Positions 1 to 6,974 of a DNA stretch of 28,301 bases are shown here, one piece after another. The notes under the pieces were generated by a model. It searched no databases. It was not told the DNA's origin and was given only the letters and a program-made list of their open reading frames with translations. The DNA lies in contig HF992662.1 in the NCBI GenBank assembly GCA_000436695.1, positions 8,465 through 36,765 of the forward strand, written 5' to 3'. Made by a program: the position numbers and the translations under genes. Positions within the stretch are counted from its first letter, which is position 1, and the number at the start of each line of letters is the position of its first letter. The DNA comes from Prevotella sp. CAG:1185 (GTDB lineage: Bacteria > Bacteroidota > Bacteroidia > Bacteroidales > Bacteroidaceae).

Positions 1-289
1 GCTCTTCCCATTCCTGCTGTCGCGGCAGTGTGGCAAGGCGCGCCATCGCACTGTCCCAGTCGAAGTCTAACGGTGCGTCGACAATCATAAACAGGCGGTT
101 GCCGAGGATGTAAATCTCCATTTCCAATATGCCTACTGCCTTTATTCCTTCCTTAATCTCGTCCCAGAAGTGTTCTTTATCGTGAGCCTCGCGGTAACGG
201 CGGATAAGTTCCGCGTCGTCTTTCAGCTCCATTGTCTGGCAGTAACGCTTTACGGGCACGTCGAATTCTTTTGTCTTATAGCCTTCCAT
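1..289 (-). CDS. L-rhamnose mutarotase-like protein (partial, 3' end outside window)
   Basis: This is the N-terminal 96 residues of a minus-strand gene that runs off the left edge. The start is the ATG at 289-287, giving MEGYKTKEFDVPVKRYCQT. The motif REAHDKEHFWDEI followed by GILEMEIYILGNRLFMIV matches the RhaM/YiiL-type mutarotase family (PF05336), small ferredoxin-like dimers that interconvert the alpha and beta anomers of L-rhamnose or related sugars. The His in AHDKEHFW is the expected active-site region. The substrate cannot be fixed from sequence, and in Bacteroidetes the family also occurs outside rhamnose loci. No rhamnose gene is visible here because the downstream part is missing. 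It is separated from tcdA by an AT-rich repeat block, so co-transcription is uncertain. Confidence 0.8.
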   Translation of the reverse strand, partial: MEGYKTKEFDVPVKRYCQTMELKDDAELIRRYREAHDKEHFWDEIKEGIKAVGILEMEIYILGNRLFMIVDAPLDFDWDSAMARLATLPRQQEWEE

Positions 290-299
290 AGTTATATTT

Positions 300-424
300 T
301 TAATTCATAATTCACAATTCATAATTCATAATTGGGTTGGTTCGTTGCCCTCTTATTTTAAGAATTAATTCATAATTGGGCTAATTTTCTTACTTCTTAA
401 TTCTTACTTCTTAATTTTTAATTC
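300..424. repeat. R3 AT-rich repeat block
   Basis: Several copies of AATTCATAATTC-type words (300-334, 366-377) are followed by AATTGGGTTGGTT and AATTGGGCTAATT and then by tandem CTTACTTCTTAATT words (388-424). The same vocabulary recurs at 1164-1298 and, as an inverted-repeat element, at 11924-12112. The block separates the mutarotase-like gene from tcdA and holds no credible reading frame. Confidence 0.75.
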
Positions 425-1150
425 TTACTCCCTGCCTTCCCCTTCTGCCTCTTTGAATACGTCTTTGATGATTTGGCTTGCCAGGGTGAAGCCGAAGACG
501 CCGGTGATATGCACCATTGAGCCGTTGGCGCGCGGCTCGTCTGACGTGCCTTGGTTGGGCAGAAGCTCGTCGCTGTAGACGCATCTGAATTTGCGTGCAG
601 GCTTGTCGCCCTGACGCTTGAACTCCTGACGCAGCTTGCGGGCAAGCGGACAGCCCTCCACTTTCCAAAACTCTGTAACCTTGATGCGCGACGGGTCGAG
701 TTTGCGCGCTGCCCCCATAGACGACAGCAGAGTGGCTTTTGAGAGGCATGCCGTGCGTATCAGCAGCATCTTGTCGGGTATGCTGTCTATCGCGTCGACA
801 ACATAGTCGTAGTCGTTGAGATTAAATTCAGCCGCCGTATCGGCACTGAACGCCATAAAACGCGCGTCAACCTCAGCCTCGGGACTGATGTCGAGCAGTC
901 TGTCGCGCAGCACTTCCACCTTCGGCTTGCCCACGGTCGACGTGGTGGCCATGAGCTGTCGGTTGATGTTCGACGGACACACGCGGTCGGGGTCTACAAT
1001 GGTTATATGTCTTACGCCCGAGCGAACCAGTGCTTCAACGCACCAGCTGCCTACGCCGCCCACGCCAAACACAATGACGCGCGTTGCGCACAGCCGTTCA
1101 GTGGCATCGTCGCCAAGCAGCAGTCGGGTTCTTGATAAATCGTTGTTCAT
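425..1150 (-). CDS. tcdA: tRNA threonylcarbamoyladenosine dehydratase (TcdA/CsdL)
   Basis: This 241-residue E1-like (ThiF/MoeB fold) enzyme carries out the ATP-dependent cyclisation of t6A to ct6A at position 37 of ANN-decoding tRNAs in the cytoplasm. The N-terminal RTRLLLGDDATERL is followed by the nucleotide-binding glycine loop VFGVGGVGSWCVEALVRSG (about residues 27-45). Then come the ATP-contacting region DPDRVCPSNINRQLMA, with its conserved Asp and Asn-Arg-Gln, and the VDAIDSIPDK adenylation segment. The C-terminus (GSMVHITGVFGFTLAS) matches the family. At 241 residues it is slightly shorter than the E. coli protein. It lies downstream of dusB on the same strand, another tRNA-modification gene, with about 150 bases of R3 repeat between them. 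The start is the first Met before the family-typical N-terminus. Confidence 0.93.
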   Translation of the reverse strand: MNNDLSRTRLLLGDDATERLCATRVIVFGVGGVGSWCVEALVRSGVRHITIVDPDRVCPSNINRQLMATTSTVGKPKVEVLRDRLLDISPEAEVDARFMAFSADTAAEFNLNDYDYVVDAIDSIPDKMLLIRTACLSKATLLSSMGAARKLDPSRIKVTEFWKVEGCPLARKLRQEFKRQGDKPARKFRCVYSDELLPNQGTSDEPRANGSMVHITGVFGFTLASQIIKDVFKEAEGEGRE

Positions 1151-1163
1151 AAAATTCTATCAC

Positions 1164-1298
1164 ACGATTAATTCATAATTCACAATTAGCTAACGCTGAA
1201 CTTCGTTTCATAATTCATAATTGGGCTGGTTAAAAGGCCCTTTTTTGCCATATCTTCAGCTGTCAAGTCATGCTTTCTTAATCCTTAATTCTTACTTC
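1164..1298. repeat. R3 AT-rich repeat block between dusB and tcdA
   Basis: TTAATTCATAATTCACAATTA (1164 onward), TTCATAATTCATAATTGGGCTGGTT (about 1208-1232) and CTTAATCCTTAATTCTTACTTCTTAATT (about 1273-1300) share their words with the blocks at 300-424 and 11924-12112. A short GGCCCTTTTTTG run follows GGTTAAAAG near 1230-1248. The block lies in the 3' leader side of dusB and the 5' side of tcdA. Confidence 0.72.
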
Positions 1299-2282
1299 TT
1301 AATTACCCAGTCTCTTCCTGCAATCTTCGAGGATGGCCATCAGTTCGTCAACTGTTGAGGCTCTGAGCATGGCTATACGCGTCTGACGGAAGTCGGGAAT
1401 GCCCTTGAATATTGGGGTGGCGGCGAGATGACGGCGCGTGTGCAGTATGCCGCGATACTCGTCTATGCGCTCCACGTTGATGCGCAACTGCTCCTCGAGG
1501 ATGTCCAGTTTGTGGTTGAAGTCGAGTTCAGGGTCAGGCTCCTTGCCGTTAAGATAGTCGCGAATCTCCTTAAAAATCCACGGATGACCGAACGTTGCGC
1601 GGCCTATCATCACCGCGTCTACGCCGTAACGCTCAAACGCCTGCTTGGCTTCTTCGGGCGTAGTGATGTCGCCGTTGCCTATTATGGGGATGTGTATGCG
1701 CGGATTACGCTTCACTTCGCCTATCAGAGTCCAGTCTGCCTGACCTGTATACATCTGCGCCCTTGTGCGTCCGTGTATCGTCAGAGCCTGTATTCCGCAG
1801 TCCTGAAGCTGCTCGGCAAGTTCGGTTATTATTAGGTTTTCGCTGTTCCATCCGAGCCTTGTCTTCACCGTTACGGGCACTTTCACCGCCTTGACCACCT
1901 CGCGTGTTATGTCGAGCAGCAGCGGAATGTTCTGCAGCATGCCTGCTCCGGCGCCCTTGCCTGCCACCTTCTTGACAGGACAACCGAAGTTTAAGTCTAT
2001 CAGGTCGGGTCCGGCCTCCTCTACAATCTTTGCCGCCTCCACCATCTGCGGTACGTCGCGGCCATAGATCTGGATGCCCACTGGCCTCTCGTCGTCGCTT
2101 ATGGTGAGCTTGTTCATGGTGCTCTTTACCGAGCGCACCAGTGCTTCGGCGCTGACAAACTCGGTGTATACCATAGCCGCTCCGTAGCGTTTGCACAGCC
2201 TGCGGAATCCTATGTCGGTTACATCTTCCATCGGCGCCAGCAGCAAAGGCCGGTCGCCAAACTGTATGTTTCCTATTTTCAT
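1299..2282 (-). CDS. dusB: tRNA-dihydrouridine synthase (DusB-type)
   Basis: This 327-residue FMN-dependent TIM-barrel enzyme reduces specific uridines in the tRNA D-loop to dihydrouridine with NADPH. Visible motifs are the N-terminal PLLLAPMEDVTDIGFRRL (FMN and substrate site, here MED instead of the commoner MAG) and YTEFVSAEAL. DLNFGCPVKKVAGKGAGAGM carries the catalytic Cys. VKTRLGW, IHGRTRAQMYTGQADW and GNGDI supply phosphate and FMN contacts. The C-terminal helical domain is complete. The length is normal for the family. The upstream gap to dprA contains an R2 inverted-repeat element. Assignment to DusB rather than another Dus subgroup rests on overall resemblance. Confidence 0.93.
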   Translation of the reverse strand: MKIGNIQFGDRPLLLAPMEDVTDIGFRRLCKRYGAAMVYTEFVSAEALVRSVKSTMNKLTISDDERPVGIQIYGRDVPQMVEAAKIVEEAGPDLIDLNFGCPVKKVAGKGAGAGMLQNIPLLLDITREVVKAVKVPVTVKTRLGWNSENLIITELAEQLQDCGIQALTIHGRTRAQMYTGQADWTLIGEVKRNPRIHIPIIGNGDITTPEEAKQAFERYGVDAVMIGRATFGHPWIFKEIRDYLNGKEPDPELDFNHKLDILEEQLRINVERIDEYRGILHTRRHLAATPIFKGIPDFRQTRIAMLRASTVDELMAILEDCRKRLGN

Positions 2283-2306
2283 TGCGTGTAGGGTTGATGG
2301 TTTTGT

Positions 2307-2513
2307 CTTAAGTAGTTATCGCTCACGCTGTGAGCTAGTAGTTACAGGAGTTATCGCCGGCTTTGCCGGCTAGGAGTTAAAGCCGAATGTCCTGCTGGTG
2401 TTTGTGGGACTTATGGGACATAATGAGACTTATGCCGGGATAAGCCACAAGGCATTTGACTTTAACTACTAGCTCACAGCGTGAGCGATAACTACTTTAA
2501 CTCCTTTAACTAC
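2307..2513. repeat. R2 inverted-repeat element with subterminal hairpins (copy 1)
   Basis: Positions 2310-2344 and 2463-2497 are perfect inverted copies of a 35-bp sequence, 118 bp apart. Each arm holds AGTTATC, then the hairpin GCTCAC-GCT-GTGAGC (2321-2335 and 2472-2486), then TAGTAGTTA. A third unit inside the left arm has the same frame but a different stem, GCCGGC-TTT-GCCGGC (2356-2370). The right end continues with TTTAACTCCTTTAACTAC. A related element lies at 10265-10455. It fills most of the dprA-dusB gap. Confidence 0.88.
2406..2433. repeat. R4 GGGACTTAT short repeat
   Basis: Three imperfect copies of a 10-base word (GGGACTTAT, GGGACATAAT, GAGACTTAT) lie in tandem in the centre of the R2 element. 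The same word occurs at 3692-3712, upstream of dprA. Confidence 0.6.
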
Positions 2514-2531
2514 CTGACGTTTTATATATTT

Positions 2532-3662
2532 TCAGTTATTAATTAAATGATAAACTCCTCCTGCCATGCACCTCACCATGCCTTTCATTTCGAGCGTGAA
2601 CAGGGTGGCGGCGAGGCGGCTGACGGGGATGCCGGAGGTCAGGGTCAGACTGTTTACCTGCTGGTCGTTCTCCTTCTGCAGGGCATCGGCCACGGCCTGC
2701 TCGTCGGCTGTAAGCTCGGGGAAGAGCGTGCGCTCTATGCCGTTGCGGCGAGCCTGCTCCAGACGGGCGTCGGTCTGCCATCCCATGGCGTTTATAAAGT
2801 CGGCGGCACCGGATATAAGGCCCGCCTTGTTGTCGCGTATAAGGTTGTTGCAGCCTTCAGAATACATGTCGCCCGTGCGGCCGGGAAAGGCAAACACGTC
2901 GCGGCTGTAGCTGTTGGCAATGCGCGCCGTTACAAGTCCGCCGCCGTGAGAGGCACTCTCTATGAGCACCGTGGCGTCGGATATGCCTGCCACAATGCGG
3001 TTGCGGCGCAGAAAGTTGAGCTTGTCGGCATTGGTGTTTGAGAAGAACTCGGTGAGCAGTCCGCCCTGAGTGAGCATCTTGTCGGCCGTGTCGCGGTGGC
3101 GTGGCGGATAGAGATAGTCTAATCCGTGAGCCAGTACGGCCACCGTGTCGAGTCCGTCAGCCAGTGCCTCGCGGTGCGCGCAGATGTCCACTCCGTATGC
3201 CAGTCCGCTTACAATGAGCACGTCGGGGCACATTGCAGACAGGTCTTTAACAAAGCTGTGTATGCAGTCCTGCCCGTAGGCGGTGCAGTGGCGTGTGCCC
3301 ACTATGTTGATTACGCGCATGCGGTTGAGCCTTGCCGTGCCCTTATAGAACAGCACGAGCGGTGCGTCGGCACATTCTTTCAGCCGCTGCGGATAGTCTT
3401 CGCTGCCCATGCACAATATGCTTATGCCATTGCGCGCCGCAAACTCAATCTCGCTCTCAGCCCTTGCCTCTGCCTCAGCCGTGTCGACCAGCGCCTCGGC
3501 AGTGCGCTTGTTGCAGTCGGGCATCAGGTCGCATATGTTGCGGCGGTTGTCCATTATGGCCGTAGCGCTGCCCGCCTTGCGCCACAATGCGGTTATCTCG
3601 GCAGAATTAAAATAGCTGATTCTGCTGAGCGTAAGCATGTTTAATATCTCTTGTTCGTGCAT
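2532..3662 (-). CDS. dprA: DNA-processing protein DprA
   Basis: This 376-residue DprA/Smf-family protein binds incoming single-stranded DNA and loads RecA during natural transformation. It may also protect ssDNA in species not known to be competent. The N-terminal helical region (residues about 1-90) precedes the Rossmann-like DprA core, with INIVGTRHCTAYGQD, IVSGLAYGVDICAHREAL, TVAVLAHGLDYLYPPRHRD and a following LLTEF. NFLRRNRIVAGISDATVLIES and GSHGGGL-type residues (SASHGGGLVTA) complete the core. The C-terminal 70 residues resemble the winged-helix DML1-like domain. The length is typical. The start ATG at 3662 lies directly beside a G-rich tract (3666-3724), so the mRNA leader is C-rich with no Shine-Dalgarno sequence, which is common in this phylum. 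It lies downstream of the thioesterase gene. Confidence 0.93.
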   Translation of the reverse strand: MHEQEILNMLTLSRISYFNSAEITALWRKAGSATAIMDNRRNICDLMPDCNKRTAEALVDTAEAEARAESEIEFAARNGISILCMGSEDYPQRLKECADAPLVLFYKGTARLNRMRVINIVGTRHCTAYGQDCIHSFVKDLSAMCPDVLIVSGLAYGVDICAHREALADGLDTVAVLAHGLDYLYPPRHRDTADKMLTQGGLLTEFFSNTNADKLNFLRRNRIVAGISDATVLIESASHGGGLVTARIANSYSRDVFAFPGRTGDMYSEGCNNLIRDNKAGLISGAADFINAMGWQTDARLEQARRNGIERTLFPELTADEQAVADALQKENDQQVNSLTLTSGIPVSRLAATLFTLEMKGMVRCMAGGVYHLINN

Positions 3663-3665
3663 GGC

Positions 3666-3724
3666 GGGGGATTTTTTGGGGTGGGGGAGATGGGAGTAAT
3701 GGGACTTATGGGAGGGATGCGGGG
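3666..3724 (+). other. G-tract cluster with G-quadruplex potential
   Basis: Eight runs of three or more G occur within 59 bases (3666-3670, 3678-3681, 3683-3687, 3692-3694, 3701-3703, 3710-3712, 3714-3716, 3721-3724), with loops of 1-7 bases. This satisfies the usual G3+N1-7 rule. The G-rich strand is the template strand for dprA and starts 3 bases upstream of its start codon. Part of it is R4 repeat (GGGAGTAATGGGACTTATGGGA). Confidence 0.65.
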
Positions 3725-3758
3725 AGCTGAAGGCGCGTGCGCCTTTTGTCGCTGCTGC

Positions 3759-4157
3759 CTAAAGCCACTGGCTGAAGGCCTCGTCATACTCCTTGCTGTT
3801 GGCCAGCTTGCCGTTCACCAGGCATACAAGGTCTATTACGCCCTTAAAGCATATCTTGTTGTCAGACGCGCGGTAGATGTCCTGATTGAACACGTAGCGC
3901 AGTCCTTCCTTGCGGAGGTTGAGGCATGATATAAACTCGTCGTCGCATCTCAGCGGCGTCTTAAACTGCAGGTTCATGCGTGCCACGACGGCGTCGATGC
4001 CCTTGCGGTGCATCTCGGCGAAGCTGAGTCCGCATTTCTGCAGAAACAGGTGGCGCGTATGTTCGGCGTAGTGCAGATAGTTTGCGTTGTTAACAATGCC
4101 TTCGATGTCGCACTCATAGTCGCGAACCATCATTCGTGTGGTGAATATATATTCCAT
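3759..4157 (-). CDS. YbgC-like acyl-CoA thioesterase (hot-dog fold)
   Basis: This 132-residue protein has the single hot-dog fold of the 4HBT/YbgC family, cytoplasmic enzymes that hydrolyse acyl-CoA or acyl-ACP thioesters. The segment VRDYECDIEGIVNNANYLHYAEHTRHLFL (residues about 8-36) contains the family signature, with the catalytic Asp at the start and the NNANYLHYAE helix. The remainder (LQFKTPLRCDDEF, ICFKGVIDLVCLVNGKLA) forms the beta strands. The length is normal. The physiological substrate cannot be read from sequence. It lies 96 bases upstream of dprA on the same strand, with a G-rich tract between them, so the two may share a transcript. Confidence 0.88.
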   Translation of the reverse strand: MEYIFTTRMMVRDYECDIEGIVNNANYLHYAEHTRHLFLQKCGLSFAEMHRKGIDAVVARMNLQFKTPLRCDDEFISCLNLRKEGLRYVFNQDIYRASDNKICFKGVIDLVCLVNGKLANSKEYDEAFSQWL

Positions 4158-4165
4158 AATGGATG

Positions 4166-4173
4166 CAAAGATA
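4166..4173 (-). promoter_or_regulatory. Possible -7 box for the thioesterase gene
   Basis: On the minus strand this reads TATCTTTG, a perfect match to the Bacteroidetes -7 consensus TAnnTTTG, 8 bases before the start codon. No TTTG is seen at the right distance upstream, so support is partial. If it is used, the transcript would be nearly leaderless. Confidence 0.35.
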
Positions 4174-4289
4174 AAGCTTTTTCCGTATTATTTTCTGTTT
4201 TTTTATGCTAAAAGATTTGTTTTGTCTTCACGGCAGTTTTTCAGCCCTGTTTATGCCCTTGTTGTATGGGGCATGACGCGGCGTTTTCT

Positions 4290-4413
4290 GAAAGGTGGCC
4301 TTTTGGCTTGCAAAAGGACGCCTTTTACACGATAAAAGGCCACCTTTTAGAGCCTAAAACACTGCCTTTTAGAAGGCTGTTTGTATCATACTGATAATCA
4401 GATAGTTACAAAG
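4290..4413. repeat. R1 22-bp palindromic array, locus A
   Basis: Four units start at 4290, 4312, 4334 and 4356, exactly 22 bp apart. Each has a core like AAAAGGCCACCTTTT followed by 7 bases. The first is the GGTGG form and the third the complementary CCACC form, so they can pair over 14 bp. The tail CTGATAATCAGATAGTTACA (4391-4410) matches the tails of the other R1 loci. The array lies about 90 bases past the 3' end of the DUF2851 gene, in the 343-base gap before the thioesterase gene. The rest of the gap shows no gene. Confidence 0.88.
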
Positions 4414-4500
4414 TGATGTAGCATCGGTCTCAATCTGGTTTATGATATGCCGTTTTATATGGCACGGATTACGGTAAAAAGGCATATTCAAGATGCCTTT

Positions 4501-5799
4501 TCAGTGTTTTGTTTTCAGATATTCGTATCCTATCCGGCATCTCAGGCAGTCCTTCTTGTCGCAGTATTCCTTTTTCAGTTGTATCAGCGCCTGACTGTCT
4601 CCGGCGTTTTCTGCCTTCAGTCCGCACTGCTCCCACAGCCTTACTATATGGTTGTTTTCGGCGCGAAGCTCACTGAGCAGACTGAGCGCGCGGCTGCACA
4701 GAGTGTCGTTGTGGCGGTGGCGGCCGTAGGCAAAGAGCATGGGAACGGCGGTGTTGATTATGAGCAGGTTGAGCGATGAGTCAGAGATGCTCTTGCGGTT
4801 CTTCACGCTCGTGCTGCCGAAGGTGTAGTGAGTCTCCCAATAAGGCGTAACCCTGGTGCGCAGCAGGGCTTTAAGCTGATCGACGGATGTACACTCGGCA
4901 AGGCGGCTCAGGTCGCTTTGGCGCGAATGATAGAGCTGTGCCAGTTGCGATATGCGTATGTGGGGAAAGTTCTGAGGCCTCATTCTAAGAAATTTCCACA
5001 TGCCGGCGTCAATGGGAGTGAGGCCGAACTTATGCGCCATATACTGATATTCCTTGCGCAGACGGTCGAAATAGCCCTCCTTCATGGCGTCGTCGCGGTA
5101 AGGTTCTGGTATGGTGTCATATTCAAGCAGACCTGCCTGTCCCATGAATATTGCCTCAATCTGGAACAGGTCGTCGCGGTGATGCGCAACGCTCTGCAGC
5201 GGAATGCTCATTGCCCACGCCTCGAATGCGTCGCCGTTGACGCCGAATCCGTAGTTGCGCGCCATCGTTACGAAGAGCGCCGACTCCCACGAGCCGCCGC
5301 ATCTGTCGGCCCTCTGCCTTATGGCGTCGGTCTTCTGCTCCAGCCGTTCGGCCTGCAGGCGGCTCATCCAGCTGTGAACCGTGAGCCGGCTTAGCTGCGG
5401 TATGATGGCATAGCACGGCGGATAATGGTCGGTGGTGATAAGTTCGTCATAGTTGCGGCTAACCTCCTGCGGCACGTCGAGCCTTATCTGCGCCACCTTG
5501 CGGCCGTCGGATGTTATGATGTCAGGCCCCGTTTCGGCAGCCACATGCAGCACCACGTTGTCGTAGGCCTTGTCCTTGTCGTGTCCGTGCGCATACCAGT
5601 CGGATGCCTTGTCGTGTATCTCGATGTTTCCAACCCACATAGTGCCGCCAATTCTGACCTTCGCGTTGAAGAAGTCAGGCCCCGCGTTGGTGTTGGGCAG
5701 ACCTGCGTCTATCACCTCAACACTCTCGCCCGTGGTTGTCAGGAGCGGTCTGGCAGGAAACATCTTGTGCTTCCATACATAATGAAGAAGCTTTTCCAT
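4501..5799 (-). CDS. DUF2851 family protein, function unknown
   Basis: This 432-residue protein belongs to the Bacteroidetes-specific DUF2851 family, which has no established function. The frame is open back to 5937, but the family N-terminus is MEKLLHYVWKHKMFPARPL. The extra 46 codons would lie across a terminator hairpin, so I place the start at 5799. The N-terminal third has conserved charged and histidine residues (NAGPDFFNAKV, GNIEIHDKASDWYAHGHD, YDNVVLHV) that look like an active or metal site. The middle is helical (ALFVTMARNYGFGVN, GQAGLLE). The C-terminus has a cysteine group (CDKKDCLRCRIG) that could bind metal. There is no signal peptide, so it is probably cytoplasmic. It stands alone between the terminator at 5883-5922 and R1 locus A. 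Confidence 0.85.
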   Translation of the reverse strand: MEKLLHYVWKHKMFPARPLLTTTGESVEVIDAGLPNTNAGPDFFNAKVRIGGTMWVGNIEIHDKASDWYAHGHDKDKAYDNVVLHVAAETGPDIITSDGRKVAQIRLDVPQEVSRNYDELITTDHYPPCYAIIPQLSRLTVHSWMSRLQAERLEQKTDAIRQRADRCGGSWESALFVTMARNYGFGVNGDAFEAWAMSIPLQSVAHHRDDLFQIEAIFMGQAGLLEYDTIPEPYRDDAMKEGYFDRLRKEYQYMAHKFGLTPIDAGMWKFLRMRPQNFPHIRISQLAQLYHSRQSDLSRLAECTSVDQLKALLRTRVTPYWETHYTFGSTSVKNRKSISDSSLNLLIINTAVPMLFAYGRHRHNDTLCSRALSLLSELRAENNHIVRLWEQCGLKAENAGDSQALIQLKKEYCDKKDCLRCRIGYEYLKTKH

Positions 5800-5882
5800 A
5801 AGCGTGTTTTTATATGGTATCTCAGTCGGTTGCAGGCCTTTGTCAGGCCCTGTGGCGCGTTTCAGCGCAATACAAAGATACG

Positions 5883-5922
5883 AAAAAATCCCGTACAAGA
5901 TGTTTCCTGTACGGGATTTTTT
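5883..5922 (-). terminator. Intrinsic terminator of the PCMD/barrel/calycin operon
   Basis: Perfect 15-bp inverted repeat AAAAAATCCCGTACA (5883-5897) and TGTACGGGATTTTTT (5908-5922) with a 10-base loop and a U-run on either strand. It follows the calycin-like gene by about 57 bases and precedes the DUF2851 start. Confidence 0.92.
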
Positions 5923-5978
5923 ATCTTTAAGCGCCATAAGTCTGCGCCTTCAGCGGCACAGATGCTCGCTGCGCGTCA

Positions 5979-6950
5979 TTATTTTTTGATAACCTTAACG
6001 GTTGTTCCGTCAGCCTTCTTCAATATGTTGAGGCCCTTCTTCATGCTGTTCAGCTTGTTTCCGTTGATGTCGTATACAGCTTCAACGCCGCTGTTGGTTA
6101 CAGGAGTGCTGATGCCTGTTGTCTCATAGCCGAACTTAACATTGATGTTCATGTCCATGACTTCGGGAATTGAGTACAGAATGTCGATGTTGGCTTTCAG
6201 CTTGTCCTCTGTCAGCTCGCCTGTCATGTTAACGTCTACAGGTACGCCTTCAAGTGCCCAAGTAACATCAGGATCATCACCTGCCTTGATAGTAACTGTC
6301 TGCTGTGTGCTGAGTTTGATGACTCCGTCTTCCTCAACGGCGTCAACATCAGTCATTTCAATAGTACCTACAGCCATTATTCCTTCAAGCTCGAAGTTCT
6401 TCAGAGCAAGAGTGTATTTGCCGTTTGACTGTTTTGTTACGTCGATTGTAGCCTGCTGAGCCGGCATTTCGCTGCCCATAACAGTAACAATGAGGTTGTC
6501 TGTATAGCTCTTTGCGCTGCTGCTGTTGTCTGTTCCGAATACGGCAGAGATGTTCAAACCAACGGCAGATATGCTCATGTTGAGGTAGAGCTGGTCGTCC
6601 TTCATGTAGCTGCCCTTGTTGATAGTAAGGTCAACATCTACCGGCAAGAAACCAAGGTTTACCTTTATTTTGGCATTTGTCTCGTCAAACCAAGTGTAAC
6701 CGTTGTTGTCTGTTGTGGCGGTTACGTTTTCAACAGTGATATCTCCAAGATTCATTGTTGCGAAAGAGAAGTCTTTCAGTGTGATCTTGTAGCTGTTGTC
6801 AACACCTTCTGTCTCGTCGACAGTTACTGTAGACTCTGATGTTGTAGGCTCTCCGCCACCCAGTGAGATGACAAGCTGGTCAGTGAAATCCTTAGCTCCT
6901 GCTGTAAGAGTGAGTGCGAGGAGCGCAATAATAGTAAAAATTTTCTTCAT
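5979..6950 (-). CDS. Secreted protein with two calycin-like domains
   Basis: This 323-residue protein has a cleavable signal peptide (residues 1-19, MKKIFTIIALLALTLTAGA) and then two homologous beta-rich domains of about 125 residues. FTDQLVISLGG...YKITLKDF...LPVDVDLTI in the first is echoed by YTDNLIVTVMG...YTLALKNF...VPVDVNMTG in the second. This fits the Bacteroidetes calycin-like beta-barrel family (PF13944 type), whose ligand is unknown. The last 35 residues (VEAVYDINGNKL...KKGLNILKKADGTTVKVIKK) form the Prevotella-type C-terminal tail, which resembles type IX secretion sorting domains. It is the last gene of a three-gene operon, 24 bases after the beta-barrel gene, and is followed by a strong terminator. 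The protein is presumably periplasmic or surface-exposed. Confidence 0.85.
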   Translation of the reverse strand: MKKIFTIIALLALTLTAGAKDFTDQLVISLGGGEPTTSESTVTVDETEGVDNSYKITLKDFSFATMNLGDITVENVTATTDNNGYTWFDETNAKIKVNLGFLPVDVDLTINKGSYMKDDQLYLNMSISAVGLNISAVFGTDNSSSAKSYTDNLIVTVMGSEMPAQQATIDVTKQSNGKYTLALKNFELEGIMAVGTIEMTDVDAVEEDGVIKLSTQQTVTIKAGDDPDVTWALEGVPVDVNMTGELTEDKLKANIDILYSIPEVMDMNINVKFGYETTGISTPVTNSGVEAVYDINGNKLNSMKKGLNILKKADGTTVKVIKK

Positions 6951-6974
6951 CTTTTTCCTTGTTTTGTTATTATG

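Noticed and set aside
4290..4413. CRISPR-like look of the R1 arrays
   Set aside because: The repeat period is only 22 bp with no unique spacers of 25-40 bp. Units are themselves palindromic and decayed, and no cas gene is present.
5800..5937. N-terminal extension of the DUF2851 frame by 46 codons
   Set aside because: It runs through a strong intrinsic terminator and lacks similarity to the family, whose N-terminus begins at the Met at 5799.
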